A stretch of DNA of 46,678 bases from Prevotella sp. CAG:1320 (GTDB lineage Bacteria; Bacteroidota; Bacteroidia; Bacteroidales; Bacteroidaceae): NCBI GenBank assembly GCA_000435635.1, contig FR882150.1, forward strand, positions 1-46,678, written 5' to 3'. Positions within the stretch are counted from its first letter, which is position 1; each line of letters starts with the position of its first letter. This document shows, piece by piece, positions 23,234 to 32,109 of this stretch. The notes below the pieces were generated by a model. That model was not told where the DNA came from, searched no databases, and saw only the letters and a program-made list of their open reading frames with translations. Both the position numbers and the translations under genes were made by a program.

Positions 23234-25054
23234 TTACTCCCCGCGGATAACAGCAAGAAAATCATTGCCATATTTGTTTTTCTTGAACTCGCCGATGCCG
23301 CTGATCTCGCCCAAACGATCCAGCGTTAGCGGGCGGAGGGAGGCCAAGGAGTGAAGTACCTTGTCACTAAACACCATGTATGGGAACACGTGGTCACGCT
23401 GAGCCAATCGCTTACGCAATTCACGCAAACGCTCAAACAGCTCTGGGTCTTCCGCTATTTCCACCGCCGAGAGGCGCGCCTCGGGCAAAGGAGAAACCTC
23501 CGGCATAAGGTTAGGACGCTTGGTTTTCTTGGCGGCAAGAGGTGTGTCCTTTACTTTTGCCAACATCACTTGCCGCCGTCCCCGCAAAACCTCATCTCCC
23601 AAAGGCGTTACCATAAGGGCGTTGCCCCGATCATAGGCTATCTCAATGAAACCCATGTGGAGCATTTGCAGCAAATAGTCATGCCAATCACGATAGCGAA
23701 TGTCCCTTCCCGCGCCAAAAGTCTTCAGCTCTTGGTAATGATGCCTTACCACGGTTGGCGTGAACTTGCCCTGCAAGATATCTATAACAGTGGCAAAGGG
23801 CGCTTGCTGGTCAGCGCGGCGAATGGCACTCAAGGCCTTTTGGGTGACAATCGTGCCGTCGAAAGTCTGTGGCGGGTTCTCACACACATCACAATTGCCG
23901 CAATCGTGGCTTGACACCTCACCGAAATAGTTGAGCAAGATACGGCGACGACAGACCTGCGACTCAGCGTATTCCATCATGCGGTTAAGTTTCTCTTGGC
24001 AAACTTCCTTTTGCCCGCTTTCGTCAATAAAGCTCCGCATTCGGTTAATGTCAGCGTATGAATAGAACAAGACAGCATCCGCGGGGGCACCATCCCTTCC
24101 CGCACGGCCTATCTCCTGATAGTAAGACTCCAGGGACTTAGGCAGGTTGCCATGAAACACCCAGCGCACGTTACTTTTGTCTATACCCATGCCGAAAGCG
24201 ATGGTGGCGCAAACCACCTGCAACAAGTCTTCCTTGAACTGGTTTTGCACCGTCTCGCGCTGCTCGGATGGCATGCCCGCATGGTAACAAGCCGCCTTGA
24301 CCCCTTTTAGGAGTAAGTCGCGGGCCATGTCCTCCGTGTCCTTGCGGGAGAGGCTATAGATGATTCCGGGGTCACCGGGATGGCGATGGATATAGTCCAG
24401 GATATATGCCAGCTTCTGCGCCTTCTTGTATCCTTTTATCACCTCCAGGTGTATGTTGGGACGGTCAAAAGAACTTATGAAACTTTTCCCGTTCAACCGC
24501 AATTGAGTGACGATATCCTCTCGGGTCAATTTGTCCGCCGTGGCCGTAAGAGCCATTACTGGCACATGGGGAAACACGTCTCTCAGTTCTCCCAGCCGTG
24601 TATATTCCTTGCGGAAATCATGCCCCCACTGACTGATGCAATGGGCCTCATCTATGGCAAACAGACTGATGGGAACGCTTTTGAGCAGATAATGCATTTC
24701 CGAAAGAGCCATCTCTGGGGAAAGGTAGAGCAACTTCAGTTCCCCCACCATGCAACGGCGACGTGTCAAGATGTTCTCTTCCCCATCGTGCCCGCTATTG
24801 AGCGCGGCGGCGGGAATGCCGTTTGCCTGCAGGGCGTGTACCTGGTCGTGCATCAGGCTGATAAGGGGAGAGATGACGATGGCCGTGCCTTCCATGGCCA
24901 GGGCTGGCAGCTGATAGCATATACTCTTGCCGCCTCCCGTTGGCATTAACACCAGGCAGTCGTGTCCTGACATCACTTCAAGCATGATTTCCCGTTGGTT
25001 AGGGCGGAAAGTGTCAAAGCCGAAATAGCGCTTCAGAAGTTTTTCCAGTTCCAT
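23234..25054 (-). CDS. recQ: ATP-dependent DNA helicase RecQ
   Basis: RecQ is a 3'-5' DNA helicase that acts in recombination and replication-fork repair. The protein has 606 residues from the ATG reading MELEKLLKRYFGF; a longer frame upstream overlaps the promoter. Helicase motifs are visible: TGGGKS Walker A (39-44), DEAHCISQWGHDFR for motif II, and QEIGRAGRDG for motif VI. The RQC zinc site has C-x-rich CRRRILLNYFGE then CGNCDVC. An HRDC domain ends the protein. The domain set is complete for a long RecQ. It is transcribed alone and is divergent from the AraC-type regulator gene, with about 200 bases between start codons. Confidence 0.95.
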   Translation of the reverse strand: MELEKLLKRYFGFDTFRPNQREIMLEVMSGHDCLVLMPTGGGKSICYQLPALAMEGTAIVISPLISLMHDQVHALQANGIPAAALNSGHDGEENILTRRRCMVGELKLLYLSPEMALSEMHYLLKSVPISLFAIDEAHCISQWGHDFRKEYTRLGELRDVFPHVPVMALTATADKLTREDIVTQLRLNGKSFISSFDRPNIHLEVIKGYKKAQKLAYILDYIHRHPGDPGIIYSLSRKDTEDMARDLLLKGVKAACYHAGMPSEQRETVQNQFKEDLLQVVCATIAFGMGIDKSNVRWVFHGNLPKSLESYYQEIGRAGRDGAPADAVLFYSYADINRMRSFIDESGQKEVCQEKLNRMMEYAESQVCRRRILLNYFGEVSSHDCGNCDVCENPPQTFDGTIVTQKALSAIRRADQQAPFATVIDILQGKFTPTVVRHHYQELKTFGAGRDIRYRDWHDYLLQMLHMGFIEIAYDRGNALMVTPLGDEVLRGRRQVMLAKVKDTPLAAKKTKRPNLMPEVSPLPEARLSAVEIAEDPELFERLRELRKRLAQRDHVFPYMVFSDKVLHSLASLRPLTLDRLGEISGIGEFKKNKYGNDFLAVIRGE

Positions 25055-25071
25055 CCGAAAATTATTTTCCG

Positions 25072-25079
25072 CGAAGGTA
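25072..25079 (-). promoter_or_regulatory. TTCG-type -7 box (TACCTTCG) for recQ
   Basis: The minus strand reads TACCTTCGCGG, 18 bases before the chosen recQ ATG. It is the same variant as at rsmA and rnpB. A matching -33 element is not obvious. Confidence 0.4.
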
Positions 25080-25200
25080 ATCAAAATTTCCCAATATGCC
25101 GACCCTCTTCTTTGGAAAACACCCACCTACTCCCCTACCGCGGAACAAGTGAATGACTAGCGGGACGCAGGAATATAATTGACAGATTATAGTGATTAAA

Positions 25201-25232
25201 TTTGGATGTTTCAGAATTTTGGCATAATTTTG
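25201..25232 (+). promoter_or_regulatory. Promoter TTTG-N20-TAATTTTG for the regulator-DPP III-AlkD operon
   Basis: TTTG (25201-25204) and TAATTTTG (25225-25232) are exactly 20 bases apart. The predicted start near 25237 excludes the upstream ATG at 25206 and supports the start at 25254. Confidence 0.7.
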
Positions 25233-25253
25233 CAAAGACAAATCTCAAAAGGT

Positions 25254-25742
25254 ATGGCAACAGAACACACAAACCACGTAACAGGGAAAAAAGAACCGCT
25301 TTATCGTTCTTTGGTCTCACCGCAAGTGATGGACGCTTTGCAAGAGCGCATCACGCGAGTGATATTGGTAGAGAAGAAATACAGGGATAAAGAATTCTCG
25401 GCGCAGAAACTCGCCAGTGAGCTTGGCACCAACACCCGATATATCTCCGCTGTGATAAACGTGAGGTTTCGCATGAACTATGCGTCTTTCGTCAACAAGT
25501 ATCGTATAGAGGATGCCATGACAATCTTGGCAGACAAACGCTACAAGAACCTGACCATGGAAGATGTGGCGGACATGGTAGGCTTCGCCAACAGGCAAAG
25601 TTTCTATTCCGCTTTCAGAAAGGTAAACAAGTGCACACCCCGTGACTACAAGATGAAGGCCATGGAAGAGCGAATGGAAACGGAAAAGAGGTTGGCGGAG
25701 AAGAAAAAGGCCAGCAAGAAAAAAACTTCCACCATGCAATAA
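25254..25742 (+). CDS. Small AraC-type helix-turn-helix regulator
   Basis: A 162-residue transcription factor that is essentially an AraC DNA-binding domain alone. The start reads MATEHTNHV and lies about 17 bases after the predicted transcript start. The first helix-turn-helix is at about 50-75 (FSAQKLASELGTNTRYISAVINVRF, in two parts). The second is at about 100-125 (LTMEDVADMVGFANRQSFYSAFRKV, in two parts), followed by the characteristic CTPRDYK. The C-terminal tail is lysine-rich. There is no sensor domain, so its input is unknown. Five bases separate it from the peptidase gene, suggesting it may regulate its own operon. Confidence 0.87.
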   Translation: MATEHTNHVTGKKEPLYRSLVSPQVMDALQERITRVILVEKKYRDKEFSAQKLASELGTNTRYISAVINVRFRMNYASFVNKYRIEDAMTILADKRYKNLTMEDVADMVGFANRQSFYSAFRKVNKCTPRDYKMKAMEERMETEKRLAEKKKASKKKTSTMQ

Positions 25743-25747
25743 AGCTT

Positions 25748-27721
25748 ATGAGCACCACGCAAACAGAAGGTTTCCCCTACACAGAGGAACGTTTCGCCGA
25801 CATACAGTTGTTGCGCTATCGGCTAAAAGGGTTTGAAAACCTGTCGTTACGGCAAAAAGCATATATCTATTGCCTGGCCAAGGCTACGTTGGCTGGCAGG
25901 GATATCACTTTCTGCCAAAAAGGGAAATACAATCTCACCATCCGCAAAACGCTGGAGGCCATCTACCAGCATAGCCAAAGCGACCGCTCCACGCCAAACT
26001 TTCAAGCATTGACGATATACTTGAAGCGAGTGTGGTTCTCCCACGGTATTTACCATCACTATGGTTGCGAGAAGTTTCTGCCTGGCTTCAGCGAGGACTT
26101 CTTCTGTGACGAGGTAATGGCGTTGCCTAATGAATTGTTGCCTTTGCGTAAAGGAACAGACAAGGCCATGTTGCTGGAAGAGCTGATACCCGTGATTTTT
26201 GACCCAGAAGTATTACCCAAAAGAGTCAACCAAGCTGATGGCGAAGACCTGGTGTTAACGTCTGCCTGCGACTTCTATGAAGGCGTAACGCAAAAGGAAG
26301 CCGAGCGTTTCTATGAGAACATGAGGCAGCCGAATGACCCCGAGCCGCCTTCGTATGGGTTGAACAGCAAGCTGGTGAAGCGAAACGGGCAATTGACCGA
26401 GCTCGTCTACTCGGAAAACGGACTCTTCGGAGAGGCCATCAAGAGCATCACCTCATGGCTGAACCGCGCTCTCAACTATACTGAGAACGAGGCGCAAGCC
26501 CACTTGATAGAATTGCTGGTGAAGTATTACCGCACAGGCAACCTAAAAGATTTCGATAAATACAGCATAGCTTGGGTGAGCGAGAACGAAGGCATGATAG
26601 ACTTCGTAAATGGTTTCATAGAAGTATATGGTGACCCCTTGGGACTGAAAGGAACTTGGGAAGGCATCGTGGAATACAAGGATCTGGAAGCCACCAAACG
26701 CACACAAACCATCAGTGACAACGCGCAATGGTTTGAAGATCACTCGCCCGTGAATCCAAAATACCGTAAACCCGTGGTCAAAGGTGTCACGGCCAACGTG
26801 ATACAAGCCGCCATGTTGGGCGGTGACGAATATCCCGCCTCCGCCATTGGTATTAACCTGCCCAACGCCAACTGGATACGGCAAGCACATGGCAGCAAAA
26901 GCGTGACCATAGGCAACTTGATTGAGTCATATAACCAAGCCGCCAAGGGCAATGGCTTCCGCGAAGAATTCGTAATAGACAGGGAAACCATTGCATTGAT
27001 TGACAAATATGGCGATCTGACCGACGATTTACACACCGACTTGCATGAGTGCTTGGGGCATGGCAGTGGTCAACTGATGCCCGGTGTATCCCCCGATGCC
27101 TTGAAAGCCCATGGCAATACTATCGAGGAAGCCCGCGCTGACCTGTTTGGTCTTTACTATATAGCCGACCAAAAGCTGGTGGACTTGGGGCTTCTGCCTG
27201 ACAATAACGCTTACAAGGCACAATATTACGCCTACTTGATGAATGGGCTAATGACGCAATTGGCCCGCATCAAACCTGGCGCGGACATAGAGGAAGCCCA
27301 CATGCGTAACCGTTCCTTGATAGCGCACTGGGTATTGGAGCACGCTGAAGGGGCGGCGGAGCTGGTGCGCACAGAGGAGAACGGCGAGCAAAAGACATAT
27401 TTGAAGGTTAATGACTATCCCAAACTAAGGCAACTTTTCGCCACTCTCTTATCGGAAATACAACGCGTCAAGAGTGAAGGCGATTATGAGGCTGCCCGTG
27501 AGTTAGTGGAAAAGTATGCCGTCAAAGTGAATCCCGATTTGCATGCCGAAGTGTTGAGGCGTTATGAGCGATTGAACATAGCCCCCTATAAAGGTTTCAT
27601 CAACCCATGGATGAAAATTGTTTGCGAGGAAAATGGCGACCTAAAAGACGTCACACTTGACTACACCGAAACCTATGAGCACCAGATGTTACGCTATTCG
27701 GAAGAATACGGCAAACTATAA
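25748..27721 (+). CDS. Dipeptidyl peptidase III-like zinc metallopeptidase (M49)
   Basis: DPP III removes dipeptides from the N-termini of short peptides. The 657-residue protein has the bacterial M49 zinc motif HECLGH at residues 433-438, where H433 and H438 bind zinc and E434 is catalytic. The second motif EEARAD around 460-465 supplies the third zinc ligand. The HECLGHGSGQ continuation is diagnostic. Length matches the Bacteroides enzyme. There is no signal peptide, so it should be cytoplasmic. It is the middle gene of a three-gene operon: regulator 5 bases upstream and AlkD-like gene 3 bases downstream. Confidence 0.93.
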   Translation: MSTTQTEGFPYTEERFADIQLLRYRLKGFENLSLRQKAYIYCLAKATLAGRDITFCQKGKYNLTIRKTLEAIYQHSQSDRSTPNFQALTIYLKRVWFSHGIYHHYGCEKFLPGFSEDFFCDEVMALPNELLPLRKGTDKAMLLEELIPVIFDPEVLPKRVNQADGEDLVLTSACDFYEGVTQKEAERFYENMRQPNDPEPPSYGLNSKLVKRNGQLTELVYSENGLFGEAIKSITSWLNRALNYTENEAQAHLIELLVKYYRTGNLKDFDKYSIAWVSENEGMIDFVNGFIEVYGDPLGLKGTWEGIVEYKDLEATKRTQTISDNAQWFEDHSPVNPKYRKPVVKGVTANVIQAAMLGGDEYPASAIGINLPNANWIRQAHGSKSVTIGNLIESYNQAAKGNGFREEFVIDRETIALIDKYGDLTDDLHTDLHECLGHGSGQLMPGVSPDALKAHGNTIEEARADLFGLYYIADQKLVDLGLLPDNNAYKAQYYAYLMNGLMTQLARIKPGADIEEAHMRNRSLIAHWVLEHAEGAAELVRTEENGEQKTYLKVNDYPKLRQLFATLLSEIQRVKSEGDYEAARELVEKYAVKVNPDLHAEVLRRYERLNIAPYKGFINPWMKIVCEENGDLKDVTLDYTETYEHQMLRYSEEYGKL

Positions 27722-27724
27722 ACC

Positions 27725-28339
27725 ATGCATGAAAAGACTCACCAAAAACTGATGGAAATCAAGCGGTCGTTCCGACTGCTGATGAATGGACCCGTTTCGC
27801 AATCCATGCGAGAGAAAGGCATGGACTATAAGTTGAATTGGGGGGTGTCACTTCCTCATCTGCAAGAGATGGCGCGTGAATACGGCAAAGACCGAGACCT
27901 CGCCATCGCTTTATGGAAAGAAGATATCCGGGAATGCAAGATACTGGCCACGCTCATCATGCCCGCAAACGAGATGCCGAGAGAATTGGTGGACGTATGG
28001 ATGGAGCAGCTCCATAGTCAAGAAATGGCAGAAATGCTTTCGTTCCACTTATTGCAACACTTGGATTTTGCCCCCGCTTTGGCCTATGAATGGATGGCCT
28101 CCGACAAAGACTTGTACCAACTCACGGCCTATCATCTGCTTTCCAGGCTGTTCCTTCTTGGTCAAGAACCTAACGAAAGGGGTATCAATGAGTTTTTAGA
28201 CCAAGCTGCGGTAGCCCTCCAAAGTGACAACCTGGGGTTGAGACACGCCGCGGCCAACTGCGTGATGCGCTTCGTGTCACTCAATAGTACCTATCTTGAC
28301 ATCGCCCGCAAGGCTTTAAAGGGACTGATTGAATTGTAA
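27725..28339 (+). CDS. DNA alkylation repair protein, AlkD-like HEAT-repeat family
   Basis: A 204-residue, all-helical protein of the AlkD-like family. Family members remove alkylated purines such as 3-methyladenine and 7-methylguanine using a HEAT-repeat scaffold. It has the family opening with MREKGMDYKLNWGVSLP (about 31-47) and regularly spaced helical hairpins, including LLQHLDFAPALAYEWMAS and LTAYHLLSRLF. Several HEAT-repeat proteins of this type lack glycosylase activity, and I cannot confirm the catalytic residues by eye. It is coupled to the peptidase gene (3-base gap). Confidence 0.8.
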   Translation: MHEKTHQKLMEIKRSFRLLMNGPVSQSMREKGMDYKLNWGVSLPHLQEMAREYGKDRDLAIALWKEDIRECKILATLIMPANEMPRELVDVWMEQLHSQEMAEMLSFHLLQHLDFAPALAYEWMASDKDLYQLTAYHLLSRLFLLGQEPNERGINEFLDQAAVALQSDNLGLRHAAANCVMRFVSLNSTYLDIARKALKGLIEL

Positions 28340-28417
28340 AAACAAATCAATCAATACACCAAAACCTCCCTTTTCTGTCAATTCTCCCGATATGGGACTA
28401 GAGATGGTGGTTTTTAA

Positions 28418-28498
28418 CGCAATTAGTTGCGAAGGGCAACGAAACTAGTTTCATCGGCTTTTGAAACTAGTTTCGTTGCCCTTCTATATTAGTTTCAT
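28418..28498. repeat. Palindrome array with exact 22-bp period (core CTAG/TTAG)
   Basis: Four units built on AAACTAGTTT-type palindromes have centres at 28424.5, 28446.5, 28468.5 and 28490.5. The two inner units are perfect 12-bp palindromes GAAACTAGTTTC (28441-28452 and 28463-28474). The outer two are decayed (CAATTAGTTG and TATTAGTTTC). The inner pair also lies in a longer inverted repeat, GAAGGGCAAC...GTTGCCCTTC. The 28340-28667 gap otherwise holds only the terminator of the minus-strand mutase gene. Confidence 0.85.
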
Positions 28499-28601
28499 TT
28501 TTCACATCTATCTATACGAGGAATCCCCATATTTGCAATCTCTCTTCCAAGTGGCAGCATATTTTACTTTCTATAGCCATTAGCCAGCTTGTGCGACAAG
28601 C

Positions 28602-28640
28602 AAAAAATGACCCAAGAACGCTATCCGCGCTCCTGGGTCA
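28602..28640 (-). terminator. Terminator of the phosphohexomutase gene
   Basis: On the minus strand TGACCCAGGAGCG and CGTTCTTGGGTCA form a 13-bp stem with two G-T pairs. It is followed by a run of six T residues. It lies about 27 bases past the stop codon. Confidence 0.85.
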
Positions 28641-28667
28641 TCATATCGTTTACTTCAAAGGGAGAAA

Positions 28668-30416
28668 TTAATCCAAATTGAGGCTCTTCTTGATAGCCGC
28701 AATCTTCTCAGCTCCCTTCTTGTCAAGTTCCGCATACTGAGAAGCTTCTGTCATGGTGCCCTTTACCTCTACATAGAACTTAATCTTTGGCTCAGTACCA
28801 GAAGGACGCACACTCACTTTCGTGCCATCTTCGCAGAACCACTGCAGCACGTTACTCGTGTCAGGCATATCCAACTTATCCACTGTTCCATCAGCTTTCT
28901 TGCCCTCAAGCGTCTTGTAATCTTTCCACAAAACGACCTTAGAGCCGCCCAACTCTGTGGGAGGATTCTGGCGGAAGTCACTCATCATCTGCTTAATCTC
29001 GTCTTGGCCAGTCTTACCAGGACGTACCACATTCACAGTTTGCTCCTTGGAGAAGCCATATTCCAAGTAAATACCCATCAACAGGTCGTAAAGAGTCTTA
29101 CCCTGGTCTTTGGCGAAAGCACAAATCTCTGCCAGCAAGCTCATGGCGGAAACAGCATCCTTATCACGGCAGAAATCCTCCGCTAAGAAACCATAGCTCT
29201 CCTCGCCACCACCGATATACTGTTGCTTGCCCTCAGAAAGACGTATCTCCCTTGCAATCCACTTGAAACCAGTATAGCAGTCTCGCATCTCTATATTGTT
29301 CTTGTCGGCAATTTTCTTGATGACCTCAGTAGTCACGATGGTCTTCACGATAAAGTCCGTTGGTTTCAGCAAACCCTTGGCTTTGCGGTTGGTGATGATA
29401 TAATAAAGGAAAAGCAAACAAGTCTGGTTACCATTGATGAGCACCCACTCTCCCTTATCGTTCTTACAAGCCATACCCACACGGTCTGCGTCAGGATCGC
29501 TCGCCATTACGATATCGGCATCTAACTCCTTAGCGTCACGAATAGCCAAGCTCAAAGCTTCTCCGTTCTCGGGGTTGGGACTCTTCACTGTCGGGAAGTT
29601 GCCATCCTTGACCATTTGCTCTTTTACGCAATGTACGTTGTCGAAACCCCAATCTTTCAAGCACCTAGGTATCAACATCATGCCCGTGCCATGCAGAGGT
29701 GTATAGACAATCTTCAGGTCATGCTGCCGCTTGATGACTTCCGGGTCAATGCTCAGCTTCTTTATTTCATCCAAATATATCTTGTCGATATCCTCGCCTA
29801 TAATTTGTATCAAGTCCTTATTGCCCTGGAACTTCACATCATTGATAGTAACTTTGTTTACTTCATCGATAATGCCAGTATCATGAGGAGCCAACACTTG
29901 TGCGCCATCTTCCCAATAAGCCTTATATCCATTATACTCCTTGGGATTGTGGCTGGCGGTAACATTTACGCCAGCTTGACACTTCAAGTGCCTGATAGCG
30001 AATGAACACTCTGGCGTAGGGCGCATGTCATCAAACAAGTAAACCTTAATGCCGTTTGCGGAGAAAATATCAGCTACAGTCTCGGCAAACTTGCGGCTGT
30101 TGTTACGGCAATCGTGGCAAACTACTACAGAAATGTCATCTTTGCCATCGAAATTCTTCTTCAAATAGTTAGCGAAGCCTTGGGTGGCCATACCTACCGT
30201 ATAGATATTCATTCGGTTGGAGCCTGCCCCCATGATACCACGAAGACCTCCCGTGCCAAATTCCAAATCTTGATAAAAACTATCAATCAGTTCAGTTTTG
30301 TCATCAGCATCCAACAATGCCTTGACTGCGTTTTGGGTTTCCTCGTCGAAAGCCGGCGTGAGCCATGTACGCGCTTTCTGTTCGCATTGAGAAATAAGTT
30401 CTGCGTTATTTGCCAT
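28668..30416 (-). CDS. Phosphoglucomutase/phosphomannomutase (alpha-D-phosphohexomutase)
   Basis: A 582-residue enzyme interconverting hexose 1- and 6-phosphates, supplying glycogen and nucleotide-sugar synthesis. The four family sites are present in order. The phosphoserine loop is TASHNPKEYNGYK, with S155. Next come metal-binding DPDADRVG (about 309-316), the sugar-binding GGEESYGF (about 401-408) and the phosphate-binding RPSGTEPKIKFYVE near the C-terminus. The large size is typical of the PMM-type bacterial enzymes annotated as phospho-sugar mutase. It has its own promoter and a strong terminator. Glucose versus mannose preference cannot be decided by eye. Confidence 0.93.
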   Translation of the reverse strand: MANNAELISQCEQKARTWLTPAFDEETQNAVKALLDADDKTELIDSFYQDLEFGTGGLRGIMGAGSNRMNIYTVGMATQGFANYLKKNFDGKDDISVVVCHDCRNNSRKFAETVADIFSANGIKVYLFDDMRPTPECSFAIRHLKCQAGVNVTASHNPKEYNGYKAYWEDGAQVLAPHDTGIIDEVNKVTINDVKFQGNKDLIQIIGEDIDKIYLDEIKKLSIDPEVIKRQHDLKIVYTPLHGTGMMLIPRCLKDWGFDNVHCVKEQMVKDGNFPTVKSPNPENGEALSLAIRDAKELDADIVMASDPDADRVGMACKNDKGEWVLINGNQTCLLFLYYIITNRKAKGLLKPTDFIVKTIVTTEVIKKIADKNNIEMRDCYTGFKWIAREIRLSEGKQQYIGGGEESYGFLAEDFCRDKDAVSAMSLLAEICAFAKDQGKTLYDLLMGIYLEYGFSKEQTVNVVRPGKTGQDEIKQMMSDFRQNPPTELGGSKVVLWKDYKTLEGKKADGTVDKLDMPDTSNVLQWFCEDGTKVSVRPSGTEPKIKFYVEVKGTMTEASQYAELDKKGAEKIAAIKKSLNLD

Positions 30417-30450
30417 AGTAATTAAGAATTGATAAGATTAATTCTAATGG

Positions 30451-30510
30451 CAAAGTTAAGCAATAAAAATGAGAAAACAACGGAAAACAGAAAATATTTT
30501 CGTATTTTTC
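30451..30510 (-). promoter_or_regulatory. Promoter region of the mutase gene; copy A of a duplicated 60-bp segment
   Basis: The minus strand has TTG-N19-TAACTTTG (30478-30480 and 30451-30458), about 40 bases before the mutase ATG. The whole 60-bp block is about 85% identical, without gaps, to 32026-32085 upstream of the esterase gene. On the plus side this copy has TATTTTTC, one base away from a -7 box, and no gene to drive. Confidence 0.6.
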
Positions 30511-30603
30511 TAAAAGAATTCTCAAAATAGACAGAAGTGCCGTTTCATCATGCCGCGCACCCTGACCTCGCGGTATCTCAGCGGGCATAGCCCCCCTCTT
30601 TAG

Positions 30604-31875
30604 TTAGAGGGAGGCTGTTGAGAGAACATCATCCTCGCAATTTTCCGCTTGCGCGGGTTTGTCGCAAGAATGAATAGCGAATGCGGTAAACTTATCATCA
30701 GGAGAAGTCTTCACGATAGTAATCTTATATTCAGAATAGCCATCAACGGAAAATGGCATGACCACTCTTTGGTTAACCTTCCCAGACTTGCAAAACAGTA
30801 CGGATTTACCGTCGAGACTTTCCAACTGTACATGCATCTTGTGATTGCTTCCCCCTTCAGTCTCAAAGACAAGAATATAGTTTCCTTTTTCAAATTGCAA
30901 CGAAGGATAGACGTTGTTGTCAGCATTGTTGGCTTTCTTCGGAGTTCCATACGTATAGCGTGTGTTACCTGCGCTAACCGTCCAGCCGTGTTCTGTTGGC
31001 ACCAATCCTTCCTGGTCAATGTTCAATCTCCATTTCAACGTAGGGTCACACTCATCGTTCAATGTATATTGACTCATGAAATCCCACATCGTCAAGGCAG
31101 AATTACCTTCTGGGGTTTTGTCTGTGAAGTCATTATGTCCCATGCCCTCTATTTCATAATATACATAGGGAAAGCCGCCCTCACCTGCCGCATAGACACT
31201 GCGGCGATATTTTCCTTCAACCACAGAAACTTCCGGAATGGGATCGCAACCATTACGAGCAACCATATTATCCCGAATAATCGGCATACAGGAATATTTC
31301 ACGAAGTCGTCAGACATTCCATGTATATGCAAAAACGGAACAGGACGGGCACCCGTTGGACGATGATGGAATTCATTGAGCTGGAAACCGCTAATGGACG
31401 CAAAAGCGGCAAAAATATCAGCGGCGGCACTTGAATTGGAATAAGTCATCATGCCACCATTAGAAAAACCACAACAATAGATGCGTGAACGGTCAATATG
31501 ATAATTCAAGGCAACGTCCTCTATGATTTGCTTAAAGAAATCCAAGTCTTCATTAGCCTCACCTGTAGAATTCCAACCTGTTACACTACCGCCAAACACT
31601 GGAAAATATTGTTCCAATCCTTGGGGATATACCACAATACATCCTTTTTCATCCGCAACAGTTGTCTTGAATGGGGAACGGTCAGCAGAATGACCACTAG
31701 CTCCATGTAGCGAAAACACCATGGCAGGGTTATTGCCGACATTGTCGGGCACATATAACAAATACTTTCTAGTCACTCCATTTACCGTGATAGTTTTCTC
31801 TGTCTCAACCTTTGCTCCCCAACTACAAAAGACACATGTAGCAAGGAAAACGACTAAACACATTAATTTCTTCAT
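30604..31875 (-). CDS. Secreted esterase of the PHB depolymerase / CE1 (feruloyl esterase-like) type
   Basis: A 423-residue exported alpha/beta hydrolase, probably releasing acyl groups from plant polysaccharides or hydrolysing other esters. Residues 1-20 form a signal peptide (KKLMCLVVFLATCVFCSWG). The oxyanion region is SLHGASGHSADRSPF, and the nucleophile elbow is GFSNGGMMTYS. The catalytic histidine is likely in EGMGHNDF, with an aspartate in HIHGMSDDFVKY. The C-terminal 140 residues look like a separate beta-rich, carbohydrate-binding-like module. I use the ATG reading MKKLM. It is a single gene between two directly repeated promoter segments, which suggests it was inserted as a cassette. 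Confidence 0.82.
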   Translation of the reverse strand: MKKLMCLVVFLATCVFCSWGAKVETEKTITVNGVTRKYLLYVPDNVGNNPAMVFSLHGASGHSADRSPFKTTVADEKGCIVVYPQGLEQYFPVFGGSVTGWNSTGEANEDLDFFKQIIEDVALNYHIDRSRIYCCGFSNGGMMTYSNSSAAADIFAAFASISGFQLNEFHHRPTGARPVPFLHIHGMSDDFVKYSCMPIIRDNMVARNGCDPIPEVSVVEGKYRRSVYAAGEGGFPYVYYEIEGMGHNDFTDKTPEGNSALTMWDFMSQYTLNDECDPTLKWRLNIDQEGLVPTEHGWTVSAGNTRYTYGTPKKANNADNNVYPSLQFEKGNYILVFETEGGSNHKMHVQLESLDGKSVLFCKSGKVNQRVVMPFSVDGYSEYKITIVKTSPDDKFTAFAIHSCDKPAQAENCEDDVLSTASL

Positions 31876-32025
31876 ATCAGTAGGTTTCAATTATAATTCC
31901 TTATTCGTTAACATAATTTTCATGGAGTTTGGCATAAACGCCATGAGCACACGCTTTCCACCCGTATTGAGAAAAATCAAGATTATTTTCCAGAGCAATA
32001 AGAGTTGACAAGAATGTTCTGCAAG

Positions 32026-32085
32026 CAAAGGTAAGCAATAAATATGGGAAAACAGCGACAAGTAGAAAATATTTTCGTATTTTTG
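32026..32085. promoter_or_regulatory. Divergent promoters for the esterase and DUF4491 operon; copy B of the duplicated 60-bp segment
   Basis: The minus strand has TACCTTTG (32026-32033) for the esterase, predicting a leader of about 145 bases. The plus strand has TATTTTTG (32078-32085) for the DUF4491 gene at 32110. The segment is the second copy of the block at 30451-30510. Confidence 0.6.
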
Positions 32086-32109
32086 CATCTTAAACATCAA
32101 ATTGACTTC

